48,110 nt of DNA from Chloroflexota bacterium (GTDB lineage Bacteria > Chloroflexota > Chloroflexia > Chloroflexales > Roseiflexaceae). The stretch's first letter is position 1. Each line of letters begins with the position of its first letter. Made by a program: the position numbers and the translations under genes. A model generated the notes under the pieces. It was given only the letters and a program-made list of their open reading frames with translations. It was not told the origin of the DNA and did not search any database. Positions 1 to 8,340 of the stretch are shown piece after piece. Location of the stretch: positions 1 through 48,110 of the forward strand of contig QWQY01000002.1 in assembly GCA_003670675.1 (NCBI GenBank), read 5' to 3'.

Positions 1-137
1 GTACGCACCGGGGTTCGATACAGTTGTCAACTAGGATTGGCATCCACAACAGTCAAACACACTTGTCTAGAATCTGTAGAGAATGTTTTCGTACACTATC
101 ACCAGTACACTAACCTCAGAATGCTCGGAGTCCTCCT

Positions 138-3062
138 ATGCGGCGATACATTGCGGTTTTGTTGGGTATGCTCTTGGTCATCACAGCCGTTATGTGGCAA
201 CCTGACACTGGGAAACCGGTCGCAGACGCAGCCGCTTCACGTGCAGACACCCCAACGGCTTCCATGACGCCGACCTCAATCCCCAATATCGGCTCACTCA
301 TGGTCGCAGCCGGTCATAACTACAGTTGTGCAGTGCTGACGGATGGGACGGTGCGCTGTTGGGGCGAGAATTATGCGGGCCAACTGGGTTTGGGGAGTAC
401 AACGAACTATGGAGATGACGCAAACGAAGTAGGTTCTGGACTGCCGACGGTGAATATCGGCCAAACAGTCAAATACATCACGGCAGGCGAACACAACACA
501 ACCTGCGTCATCCGCGCAGATGATACGACCGTGTGTTGGGGAAATGGGTATGGGTACCTCCTCGGGACTGGTGCATGGAACGATACTATCGGTGATTCGA
601 GCAGCGAGATGGGCAGCGCACTGACACCCGTCGACTTCGGCAGTAGCTATGCAGTGACCCTGAGCGAGGGCGACGATCACATCTGTGCATTGATGGCGAG
701 TGGTGAAGTCAAATGTTGGGGCCAAAATGGATACGGACAGCTAGGAATCAGCGGTACTGCGAACTATGGCGCAATCGCCGAGTTGGGGACCAATTGGCCA
801 GCCGTTGATTTGAATGGGAACACTGCCCTAGCGGTATCTGCCGGTGCATTCCATACCTGCGCCATTCTGAACACAGGTGCTGTCACTTGTTGGGGTCTAA
901 ACGATAAAGGGCAATTGGGGTATGGCGATACCACGAATCGCACGTCTGCAGATTTGGGTAGTGCACTGACCACCATCAATCTCGGGACTGGACGCACAGC
1001 CACAGCCATCGCCGCGGGCGGGTACTACACCTGTGCGATTTTGGACAACGGCTCACTCAAATGCTGGGGCTACAACGCAACGGGGCAATTGGGTCAAGAC
1101 TCGACCACGACCCTCGGCGATGGTGCCGCCGAAATGGGCGACAATCTGCTCCCGGTATACCTCGGAAGCGGGCGTACCGCCCAGAGCGTCTATGCCTCAC
1201 GCCGCGCAGACCTCGACTATACCTGTGCCATCCTCGACGACGACACCCTCAAATGTTGGGGCGAAAATGCCATAGGACAACTCGGCGTCGGCGATAGCAA
1301 CAATCGCGGTGATGCGACGGGCGAAATGGCGTTGCTCGGTACGGTGAATCTGGGAACCGGCCAAACGGCTGCACAGGTTGCCCTGGGTGAGCGGCATACG
1401 TGTGTCTTGTTGAAATCTGCAAACATCAAGTGCTTTGGTAACGCAGGTGCTGGGCAACTGGGCTATGGATCAACAATTGGGTACGGCGGCAGTTCCATAA
1501 CGACTGGCGATAACATTCCAATCGTCGACCTGAGTGACGTCATACCGCCCACATTGACCCCCAGCAGGACACTGACACGTAGCAAGACACCCTCAAAAAC
1601 CAAATCACCCACAAAAACCAAAACACGCACAAAAACGAAGTCACCAACCAAAACAAAAACACGTACGAAAACCAAATCACCCACAAAAACCTTAACACGT
1701 ACGAAAACCAAATCACCGACCAAGACTCTGACACCGACCAAGACTCTGACACCGACCCTTACACCGACCCTTACACCGAGCATGACCGCGACGCCCGTTA
1801 GTGGGTCGCTGATGATCGCAGCTGGACACAACTACAGTTGTGCGGTGATGACCAACGGTGCAGTCAAGTGTTGGGGCGAGAATAATGCCGGTCAATTGGG
1901 GTTGGGCAACACGGACATCTATGGGCTCACATCCAGCACCATCGGCTCTGGATTGCCGGCGGTAGACATCGGCCAGACCGTTACGTACATTGCAGCCGGT
2001 GAAGGCAACGCGACCTGCGCCATCCGGGCCGATGACAAGACCGTCTGCTGGGGTGATGGGTATGGGTATCTGCTCGGGAATGGCCTATGGAATACAATTA
2101 TCGGTGATTCGAGCGGTGAAATGGGCAGTGCACTGACAACCGTCGACTTCGGTTCGAGTTATGCAGTGACCCTGAGCGAGGGTGATGATCACATTTGTGC
2201 ATTGCTGGCCAGTGGTGCGGTCAAATGTTGGGGCCAAAATGATCATGGCCAGCTCGGGATCAACGGTACCGCGAACTTTGGCGAGAGCGCCGAGTTGGGT
2301 GCCAGTTGGCCAGCCGTCGATTTGAATGGGCATACCGCAGTGGCGGTATCGGCTGGTGCGTTCCATACCTGCGCAATCCTGAATACCGGTGCTATCACCT
2401 GCTGGGGACTCAATACCTATGGTCAATTAGGCTATGGTGATACCACGAGTCGTGGCTCTGCCGATCTGGGGAGCGCATTGCAAACCGTCAACCTCGGAAC
2501 CGGTCGCACGGCCACGGCCATCGCTGCTGGTGGGAACCATACGTGTGCGATTTTGGACAACGGCACCCTCAAGTGTTGGGGCTACAATGCCAGCGGTCAA
2601 TTGGGGCAAGACTCGACCACGACCCTCGGTGATACCTCCAGCGAGATGACCAATCTGACAGCGATTAACCTCGGAGTTGGGCGGACCGCAAAGAGCGTCT
2701 ACACCTCACGGCGCGCGGACCTCGACTACACCTGTGCCATCCTGGATAACAACGCACTCAAATGCTGGGGCGAAAACGGGTCTGGACAACTCGGCGTAGG
2801 CGACAGTGACAATCGTGGTGATGCGGCAGGCGAAATGGCGGCGTTGGGCACCGTGAATCTGGGGACCGGCCAAACGGCCGCACAGGTTGCCATGGGTGAG
2901 ATGCACACCTGTGTGTTGCTGACATCAACCGATATCAAGTGCTTTGGCAAGCCAAATCAAGGGCAACTGGGTGATGGCCTAGGATTTTACACGTATGGAG
3001 GCAGTAGCTCCCAGATGGGTGATAATCTGCCGATTGTCAATCTTGGAGTAGTTACCCCATAA
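138..3062 (+). CDS. Secreted RCC1-repeat protein, two seven-bladed propellers
   Basis: This 974-aa protein starts at ATG 138 with GGAG seven bases upstream. The N-terminus (MRR plus a hydrophobic run to about residue 22) is a signal peptide or anchor. Residues about 50-470 and 560-974 each hold seven RCC1/BLIP-II-type units of the form C-A-[IV]-L-x-[VL]-K-C-W-G-x-N-x-x-GQLG. I count seven CWG/CFG motifs in each half, so each half should be a closed seven-bladed beta-propeller. Nearly every unit has two cysteines about nine residues apart, which would allow one disulfide per blade in an exported protein. The halves are joined by about 80 residues of Thr/Lys/Pro/Ser repeats. The two halves are much more alike than expected for old repeats, so one propeller was probably duplicated recently. 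RCC1 folds bind proteins or lipids; the ligand here is unknown. The next gene is a paralog. Confidence 0.85.
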   Translation: MRRYIAVLLGMLLVITAVMWQPDTGKPVADAAASRADTPTASMTPTSIPNIGSLMVAAGHNYSCAVLTDGTVRCWGENYAGQLGLGSTTNYGDDANEVGSGLPTVNIGQTVKYITAGEHNTTCVIRADDTTVCWGNGYGYLLGTGAWNDTIGDSSSEMGSALTPVDFGSSYAVTLSEGDDHICALMASGEVKCWGQNGYGQLGISGTANYGAIAELGTNWPAVDLNGNTALAVSAGAFHTCAILNTGAVTCWGLNDKGQLGYGDTTNRTSADLGSALTTINLGTGRTATAIAAGGYYTCAILDNGSLKCWGYNATGQLGQDSTTTLGDGAAEMGDNLLPVYLGSGRTAQSVYASRRADLDYTCAILDDDTLKCWGENAIGQLGVGDSNNRGDATGEMALLGTVNLGTGQTAAQVALGERHTCVLLKSANIKCFGNAGAGQLGYGSTIGYGGSSITTGDNIPIVDLSDVIPPTLTPSRTLTRSKTPSKTKSPTKTKTRTKTKSPTKTKTRTKTKSPTKTLTRTKTKSPTKTLTPTKTLTPTLTPTLTPSMTATPVSGSLMIAAGHNYSCAVMTNGAVKCWGENNAGQLGLGNTDIYGLTSSTIGSGLPAVDIGQTVTYIAAGEGNATCAIRADDKTVCWGDGYGYLLGNGLWNTIIGDSSGEMGSALTTVDFGSSYAVTLSEGDDHICALLASGAVKCWGQNDHGQLGINGTANFGESAELGASWPAVDLNGHTAVAVSAGAFHTCAILNTGAITCWGLNTYGQLGYGDTTSRGSADLGSALQTVNLGTGRTATAIAAGGNHTCAILDNGTLKCWGYNASGQLGQDSTTTLGDTSSEMTNLTAINLGVGRTAKSVYTSRRADLDYTCAILDNNALKCWGENGSGQLGVGDSDNRGDAAGEMAALGTVNLGTGQTAAQVAMGEMHTCVLLTSTDIKCFGKPNQGQLGDGLGFYTYGGSSSQMGDNLPIVNLGVVTP
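1555..1795 (+). repeat. Low-complexity DNA encoding the Thr/Lys/Pro linker
   Basis: The DNA between the two propellers is built of short ACNAAAAC/ACCAAATCACC-like units, giving K-T-K-[TS]-[PR]-T repeats and then a run of L-T-P-T units. It is slippage-prone. The antisense valine/glycine-rich ORFs in the track over this region are by-products of the repeat. Similar Thr/Pro linkers are common in exported Chloroflexota proteins; the lysine richness is marked here. Confidence 0.8.
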
Positions 3063-3126
3063 GAAATATCGGAGACACCTGACCAACAGCTGTTGACGTG
3101 ATTGGCAAATTGCGACATATCCTGCA

Positions 3127-3156
3127 CCACACGCGGCGTGCCGCGTGTGGTTTTTT
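3127..3156 (+). terminator. Rho-independent terminator after first RCC1 gene
   Basis: A perfect 10-bp stem (CCACACGCGG / CCGCGTGTGG) with a 4-nt loop is followed by six T residues, 65 nt after the stop codon. It separates the two RCC1 genes into different transcripts. Confidence 0.9.
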
Positions 3157-3199
3157 GTATAAACGTAAAGATTGTATGTACAGATTCGGTAGAGGGGCT

Positions 3200-3216
3200 T
3201 TGTTTACTATAAACAA
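3200..3216. promoter_or_regulatory. 17-bp palindrome in the second RCC1 promoter region
   Basis: TTGTTTA-CTA-TAAACAA is a perfect 7-3-7 inverted repeat about 30 nt before the start of the second RCC1 gene. It overlaps a plausible -10 hexamer (TACTAT). It could be an operator; no regulator is identified. No equivalent precedes the first RCC1 gene. Confidence 0.4.
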
Positions 3217-3245
3217 GTAAATTTTCGGCAAGATGGAGCAGATGT

Positions 3246-6215
3246 ATGCGTAGACTCTCGCTAGCGGTGTTTTCTGTGCTTATCATCCTGGCATGCTGTG
3301 CCGTCGCACTCCGAACGCAGTCGTTCGACTCTCGTGTCGCCGCTGCGCCGCGACTGAGTCGGTCGACGCAGATTTCGCTGGGCAGTGATCACTCCTGCGC
3401 AATGCTGACGACGGGCGTCGTCAAATGCTGGGGGGCTAATAACAACGGACAATTGGGGTTGGGTAACACCAATAGTTATGGTGATGCCGTGAGCGAAACC
3501 GGCGCAGGCCTCCCTGCCGTCGACCTCGATCAGACGGCCAAATACATCAGTGCGGGGTACGGGCATACCTGTGCAATCCGGAACGACAATTCGACTGTCT
3601 GTTGGGGCGAAAATTTTTGGGGCACATTAGGAAACGGTAGCAGATCAAACATCGGCGACAACAGTGGTGAGATGGGGAGTTCCCTTATTGCAGTGGACTT
3701 AAGTACGGACTATGCCACATCGCTGAGTGCTGGCTATCAATTTACATGTGCAATCCTGAATACAAGTCAGGTCAAATGTTGGGGGGTAAACGACGTAGGC
3801 CAAACCGGCGCTGATGGCTGGCATGGAATGTCGAGCGACACGATGGGGGCGAATCTGCCCGCCGTCAACCTGGGTGCGGGTCGCACCGCCAAGGCTATTT
3901 CAGCCGGGCGGCAGCACGCATGCGCAATACTCGACAATGATACCGTCAAATGTTGGGGCGCGAATACCTACGGCCAACTCGGATTGGGGAATACGGCTAG
4001 TCTGGTGTATCCGAACATTGGAGAAGCTGCGGTTGTCAATCTCGGCACTGGTCGTACTGCCAAAACCATTGCAGCTGGTTCGTACCACACCTGTGCCATA
4101 CTCGACAACGGGAGCCTCAAGTGTTGGGGATTCAACGCGTCTGGCCAATTAGGGCAAGACACGACAGCAAACATCGGCGATGGCAGTGGCGAAATGGGTG
4201 ATTCCTTGCCCGCGATCAACCTCGGCTCGGGGAGAACCGCAGTTGCAGTTGCAGCGTGTAAACGTGGCGATCTCGACTATACCTGTGCCATCCTCGATAA
4301 TGGGACCCTCAAATGCTGGGGTGATAATGGGTTCGGCCAACTCGGCCAAGGTGATATGAATAATCGTGGCGATTCGACGGCTGAAATGGCAGCCCTCGCA
4401 GCCGTGAACCTCGGTACAGGGATACAGGTAACAGCGGTGGCGATTGGTGCAGCGCACAGCTGTCAGATATTGAGCTCGACGAACATCAAATGTTTCGGCC
4501 ATGGGCAAAACGGGAAATTGGGCTATGGTGATGCGGACACGCGCGGATATACTTCGTCAGCGATGGGGGATAACCTCCCTATAGTGGACCTCGATGGTGT
4601 CTCACCTACCGCGACCAGCACCCCGGTTGACACAGACACTCCGACCGCGTCCAACACCCCGGTCGACACGAGCACCCCATCGCAGACCAATACACCGACG
4701 GTGACGCGCACCGCATCCAAAACATACACCCGCAGCAAGACCCCCACCCGCAGCAAAACCAAAACCAAAACCAGAACACCCACCAAGTCCAAGACACCCA
4801 CCCGTACACCCATCGGCTATGTCTCGCGCGTTTCTGCACTGGCAAGTGGATCGAGTCACTCCTGCGCAATCCTGGCTAGCTCGGTGGTCAAATGCTGGGG
4901 GCTCAATACCAACGGGCAACTCGGACTGGGCGACACCGCCAGCCGCGGTGATGCCGGCGGCGAAATGGGCAACTCCCTCCCCGCTGTCGATCTCGGCACC
5001 GGTGTGCTGGCCAGCAAAATCTATGCGGGCAGTGACCATACCTGCATTCTAACCACCACCAAACGCGTCAAATGTTGGGGCGGCAATGGTGCCGGCCAAC
5101 TCGGCATCGGCGATACCAACCATCGCGGCGATGGCAGTGGCGAGATGGGGGACATACTCCCATACGTCGACCTCGGTACGGGGCGCACCGCGAGCGCTGT
5201 AGCACTCGGCGAAGGCAGCACCTGCGCACTCCTCGACAACGCGACGCTTGTGTGTTGGGGCCAGAATGTATTCGGCCAGCTCGGCGTCGGGTCGATAGAC
5301 ACTATTGGTGATGCAAGCAGCGAAATGGGCGATGCACTGGTCCCCGTAGACGTGGGGACCGGCCGGACGGTCAAGAGCATTGCAGCGCGTTCATTGGGCT
5401 ACTGTGCACTCTTGGATGATGACTCCATCAAATGCTGGGGCAACAACTGGGACGGTCAACTCGGCGTCGGCGATACCGACCATCGCGGCGATGGCAGTGG
5501 CGAAATGGGCGATGACCTTGCACGTGTCCCGTTCAGTACCGATCTGACTCCCGTCGAACTCGCAGGCAATGCGGATGCAGCGTGCGCCCGCTTCGACGAC
5601 GGCACGGTGCGCTGCTGGGGGTCGAACGTCTACGGCGCATTGGGCATCGGCGATGCAGTCAATCGTGGCGAATCCGCCGGTCAAATCGCAGCCCTGAGCG
5701 CCATCGACCTAGGCAGTGGTCATACCGCCAAGCGCATCTATGGCGGCCTCGGGAACTCGTTCTGCGCACTCCTCGACGATGATTCTCTCAAATGCTGGGG
5801 CGATAACTCCGATGCCAATCTGGGCATTGGCGTCGGCGCTACCGACACCAATTGGGGTAATGCAACCGGCGAAATGGGTGACACCCTACCGACCGTAGAT
5901 GTTGGTACGGGAACGACCGTCAGCGCATTGAGCATCGGCAGCGACTTCCGCTGTGCCATCCTCACCATCAGCACCGGCGTCAAATGCTGGGGCGAGAATA
6001 GCAACGGCCAACTCGGCAGTGGCTCAACCACCGAAGACTACGGCGTCTACCCGGCGAGCGACATGGGCGACGCGCTGCCTTTTGTCCGCTTAGGAATCAT
6101 CGTTCCGAGCACATCCACCCCGACACCCACCAAAACCCTGTCCCCGTCGCGCACCAAGAGCACAACCAAGACGCTCACCCCTTCACGCACTGCGACGCGC
6201 ACCACTGCTCCATAA
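3246..6215 (+). CDS. Secreted RCC1-repeat protein, paralog of the upstream gene
   Basis: This 989-aa protein starts at ATG 3246 with GGAG seven bases upstream. Its N-terminus (MRR, then a hydrophobic stretch ending in Ala-rich sequence near residue 35) looks like a signal peptide. It has the same architecture as the preceding gene: seven RCC1 units, a Ser/Thr/Pro/Lys linker (about residues 455-525), seven more units, and a second Thr/Lys/Pro tail at the very C-terminus that the first gene lacks. Nearly every blade keeps the paired cysteines around the K-C-W-G motif. The first propeller resembles those of the upstream protein (both have a DLDYTCAILD blade), while the second is more diverged. 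The C-terminal tail may be wall-associated or glycosylated; that is inference. It has its own promoter region and terminator. Confidence 0.85.
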   Translation: MRRLSLAVFSVLIILACCAVALRTQSFDSRVAAAPRLSRSTQISLGSDHSCAMLTTGVVKCWGANNNGQLGLGNTNSYGDAVSETGAGLPAVDLDQTAKYISAGYGHTCAIRNDNSTVCWGENFWGTLGNGSRSNIGDNSGEMGSSLIAVDLSTDYATSLSAGYQFTCAILNTSQVKCWGVNDVGQTGADGWHGMSSDTMGANLPAVNLGAGRTAKAISAGRQHACAILDNDTVKCWGANTYGQLGLGNTASLVYPNIGEAAVVNLGTGRTAKTIAAGSYHTCAILDNGSLKCWGFNASGQLGQDTTANIGDGSGEMGDSLPAINLGSGRTAVAVAACKRGDLDYTCAILDNGTLKCWGDNGFGQLGQGDMNNRGDSTAEMAALAAVNLGTGIQVTAVAIGAAHSCQILSSTNIKCFGHGQNGKLGYGDADTRGYTSSAMGDNLPIVDLDGVSPTATSTPVDTDTPTASNTPVDTSTPSQTNTPTVTRTASKTYTRSKTPTRSKTKTKTRTPTKSKTPTRTPIGYVSRVSALASGSSHSCAILASSVVKCWGLNTNGQLGLGDTASRGDAGGEMGNSLPAVDLGTGVLASKIYAGSDHTCILTTTKRVKCWGGNGAGQLGIGDTNHRGDGSGEMGDILPYVDLGTGRTASAVALGEGSTCALLDNATLVCWGQNVFGQLGVGSIDTIGDASSEMGDALVPVDVGTGRTVKSIAARSLGYCALLDDDSIKCWGNNWDGQLGVGDTDHRGDGSGEMGDDLARVPFSTDLTPVELAGNADAACARFDDGTVRCWGSNVYGALGIGDAVNRGESAGQIAALSAIDLGSGHTAKRIYGGLGNSFCALLDDDSLKCWGDNSDANLGIGVGATDTNWGNATGEMGDTLPTVDVGTGTTVSALSIGSDFRCAILTISTGVKCWGENSNGQLGSGSTTEDYGVYPASDMGDALPFVRLGIIVPSTSTPTPTKTLSPSRTKSTTKTLTPSRTATRTTAP

Positions 6216-6244
6216 TCGTCACCAGTTCGCGATTGCAATTCTCC

Positions 6245-6275
6245 CCCGCACGTGTCGTGGCACGTGCGGGTTTTC
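6245..6275 (+). terminator. Rho-independent terminator after second RCC1 gene
   Basis: A 10-bp perfect stem (CCCGCACGTG / CACGTGCGGG) with a 6-nt loop is followed by TTTTCTTT. It lies inside the longest ORF reading for the next gene, which argues for that gene's later start. Confidence 0.9.
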
Positions 6276-6355
6276 TTTGCGCGCCCCCATGCAAACACAT
6301 CAGCCACGCACACTTGGTAGAATGCAGACAACAGACGCAACAGAAGTGGACATCC

Positions 6356-7219
6356 ATGCCGGCACACCGCACAACGTTGACGCGCTACAACCTCGATGAC
6401 GTCGTGGTAGCGTTCGGTGCAACAACTCGTCCGTTGCGGCGTGCTGTGGTGCGGACCATGGCATGGTGGCCGGCGTACCGGTTGGCACAGACGCTCGTTG
6501 AGGCAGACAAACGTGCCGCCACGGTCGGCATCGTATCGGCCTGTGCGCACCTCGTCACCCGCATTGCCGGCGCTACCGAGCCCATCGGGGCAGCATGCAT
6601 CCCACCCACGGGGCCACTCATCTGCGTGGCCAATCACCCCGGCCTGGTCGATGCCCCAGCACTCGTGCAGACCATCGGTCGTGGCGATCTGCGTATCATC
6701 GCCGCCGAACGCCCGCTGTTGCAGGCAATGCCCGGCTTTGCACCCTACCTCATCGAAGTCCCCGATGCCGGTCCCGGTCGGGCCCATGCACTGCGTGCGG
6801 CAGTGCGCCACGTGCGCCAGGGTGGCGCGCTGCTGACATTCCCCGCCGGGCGTATCGAAGCGGATCCTGCGGTGTTGGACGACGCCCAGGCAACCTTGCC
6901 GCTCTGGTCCGACATGCCCGCAATCCTGCGCCGCGCCGTCCCCAACGCCACCGTCGTCGGCATGTTGGTCAGTGGGGTGACGTCAGCACGCGCGCTCCAT
7001 CACCCATGGGTGCAACGGGTCCCCGTGCGCCGTGACCGCGAATGGCTGGCAGCAACGTTGCAACTCATCATTCCGTGGTTTCGCGCGCCGGTGGTGCGTG
7101 TCCGGGTGGCTGCCGTCGCGCCCCATGACGGTGTCGTGGCGGAGATGTATCAACTCATCTGTGACGAACGCCGTGCCCGCGGGTTACCCACGCCGGCACG
7201 GAGCGAGGATCTGCCATGA
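6356..7219 (+). CDS. PlsC-like acyltransferase (glycerolipid type)
   Basis: The protein has 287 residues from ATG 6356. The track ORF starts 41 codons earlier but would run through the upstream terminator, so the later ATG is preferred. The acyltransferase block-I motif NH-x4-D is present as NHPGLVD, and a block-III-like motif is present as TFPAGRIE in place of the usual FPEGTRS. These place it in the PlsC/LPLAT superfamily, which moves acyl chains from acyl-CoA or acyl-ACP to lysophospholipids at the membrane. The replacement of the usual Glu and Ser/Thr in block III leaves the substrate uncertain. The stop overlaps the start of the next gene (ATGA), so the two are probably translated together. 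Confidence 0.7.
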   Translation: MPAHRTTLTRYNLDDVVVAFGATTRPLRRAVVRTMAWWPAYRLAQTLVEADKRAATVGIVSACAHLVTRIAGATEPIGAACIPPTGPLICVANHPGLVDAPALVQTIGRGDLRIIAAERPLLQAMPGFAPYLIEVPDAGPGRAHALRAAVRHVRQGGALLTFPAGRIEADPAVLDDAQATLPLWSDMPAILRRAVPNATVVGMLVSGVTSARALHHPWVQRVPVRRDREWLAATLQLIIPWFRAPVVRVRVAAVAPHDGVVAEMYQLICDERRARGLPTPARSEDLP

Positions 7220-7662
7220 CGGCTATTGTCTGGATTCATGCCGATTGTCTACGCCGCGAGTGTGCAGCCTTCCAACAATACCCCACAGCCCCGGCCGTAT
7301 TCGTCTGGGACGATGTGGTCTTGCGTGGCTATGGGCTGAGCCTCAAACGGATGGTGTTTTTGTACGAATGTCTGCTCGACCTCGATGTGGCCATCTATCG
7401 CGGCGATGTCGCAGCCCAGGTACGTGCGTTTGCAGGCCTACACGACGCACACAGCGTTGTGACCATGGCAACCGTAGCCCCACGCTTTGCAACCATCGTG
7501 GCAGATTTGCGCACGACGCACACGGTCGAGGTGCTCGCCGACGAACCCTTTGTCGACGCGCCAGCAGACCTCGATATCGCCCGGTTTTCGCGCTATTGGT
7601 CCCGTGTCCGTGGCGATGTCCTGCGCAAACCGACCCAACGCGGGTTATTCGACGAGGTGTGA
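7216..7662 (+). CDS. Stand-alone photolyase/cryptochrome N-domain-like protein
   Basis: This 148-aa protein is translationally coupled to the acyltransferase by a 4-bp ATGA overlap. The pattern IVWIHADCLR near residue 4, VFVWDD near residue 28, FLYECLLDLD near residue 48, a following I-x-RGD, and a final segment ending near FVDAP follows the order of the alpha/beta antenna domain of DNA photolyases. The FAD-binding catalytic domain is absent and there is no room for it, since the next gene is convergent. The arginine-rich start typical of photolyases (WFRxDLR) is altered. If the homology is right, it is an orphan nucleotide- or chromophore-binding fold, not a repair enzyme. The assignment is by eye and moderate. 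Confidence 0.45.
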   Translation: MTAIVWIHADCLRRECAAFQQYPTAPAVFVWDDVVLRGYGLSLKRMVFLYECLLDLDVAIYRGDVAAQVRAFAGLHDAHSVVTMATVAPRFATIVADLRTTHTVEVLADEPFVDAPADLDIARFSRYWSRVRGDVLRKPTQRGLFDEV

Positions 7663-8340
7663 GGGGGGATTTGTCCGTTCTCTGCTCGGCGCAAACAGCG
7701 TCGGCGCATTGCGGGGGATCATTTTGCGCATCAGATGCCATTGACAGTTGCCCAGCACCAACCACCCAAATACCGATTGGCGTTTGCCCACAATCAAATA
7801 TCCGCTCCGTTGGTACAACGCAATGGCTGCTGGGTTGCTGGCACTGACAAATAAACACACCGAACCAATTGCGAGCCGTTGCGCCTCGCCGACCGCGTGG
7901 TGCAACAACGCACTGGCGATGCCCAGCCGACGGTGCGTATGCCGCACGGCAACGTCCGAGATGTACATTTCGTTGGCGCCGATGTGATAATCCACCAACG
8001 AAAGAATCGTCAGCGCATAGAACGCCCGCCAAATCCCCAACGCCCGCATGAACAGCCACTCGACCGGGATCAGGGGCAACGCCCGACTCGTGATGCGCGC
8101 GCGCAACGCAATCGTTGCAACCACCACACCATCCACCTCGGCGACCCATATCCCCGATAAGCCGGCACTCCCCTGGCGCCGCCAGATGTCTTGCATCAAC
8201 GCCACACCCGCCGCATAACGCCGTTCACCGAATGCCGCCAAGAACTTATCGTGGAAGGCATCACTATGCACATCGACCAGTGCGGCGATGTCACCCCCAT
8301 GGGCACGGCGTATCGTGATGTCAGGGCGATCGGCGCTCAT
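7645..8340 (-). CDS. GNAT-family N-acetyltransferase
   Basis: The protein has 231 residues from ATG 8340, which overlaps the stop of the upstream PIG-L gene. The GNAT core is visible: a central strand with MYISDVAVRHTHRRLGIASALL, matching the acetyl-CoA-binding V-x4-(Q/R)-x-x-G-x-(G/A) loop, then a C-terminal N-P-A-A-I-A-L-Y-Q-R-S-GY segment. Members transfer acetyl groups to amines; the substrate is unknown. The pairing with a PIG-L deacetylase suggests both act on the same class of N-acylated small molecule. The C-terminus overlaps the convergent photolyase-like gene by 18 bp. Confidence 0.8.
   Translation of the reverse strand: MSADRPDITIRRAHGGDIAALVDVHSDAFHDKFLAAFGERRYAAGVALMQDIWRRQGSAGLSGIWVAEVDGVVVATIALRARITSRALPLIPVEWLFMRALGIWRAFYALTILSLVDYHIGANEMYISDVAVRHTHRRLGIASALLHHAVGEAQRLAIGSVCLFVSASNPAAIALYQRSGYLIVGKRQSVFGWLVLGNCQWHLMRKMIPRNAPTLFAPSRERTNPPSHLVE

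Noticed and set aside
1463-1831. Minus-strand Val/Gly/Leu-repeat ORF opposite the RCC1 linker (and the like at 4523-4813)
   Set aside because: It is the complement of the Thr/Lys/Pro linker DNA; low complexity, no start signal, and the plus-strand reading continues a clear protein.
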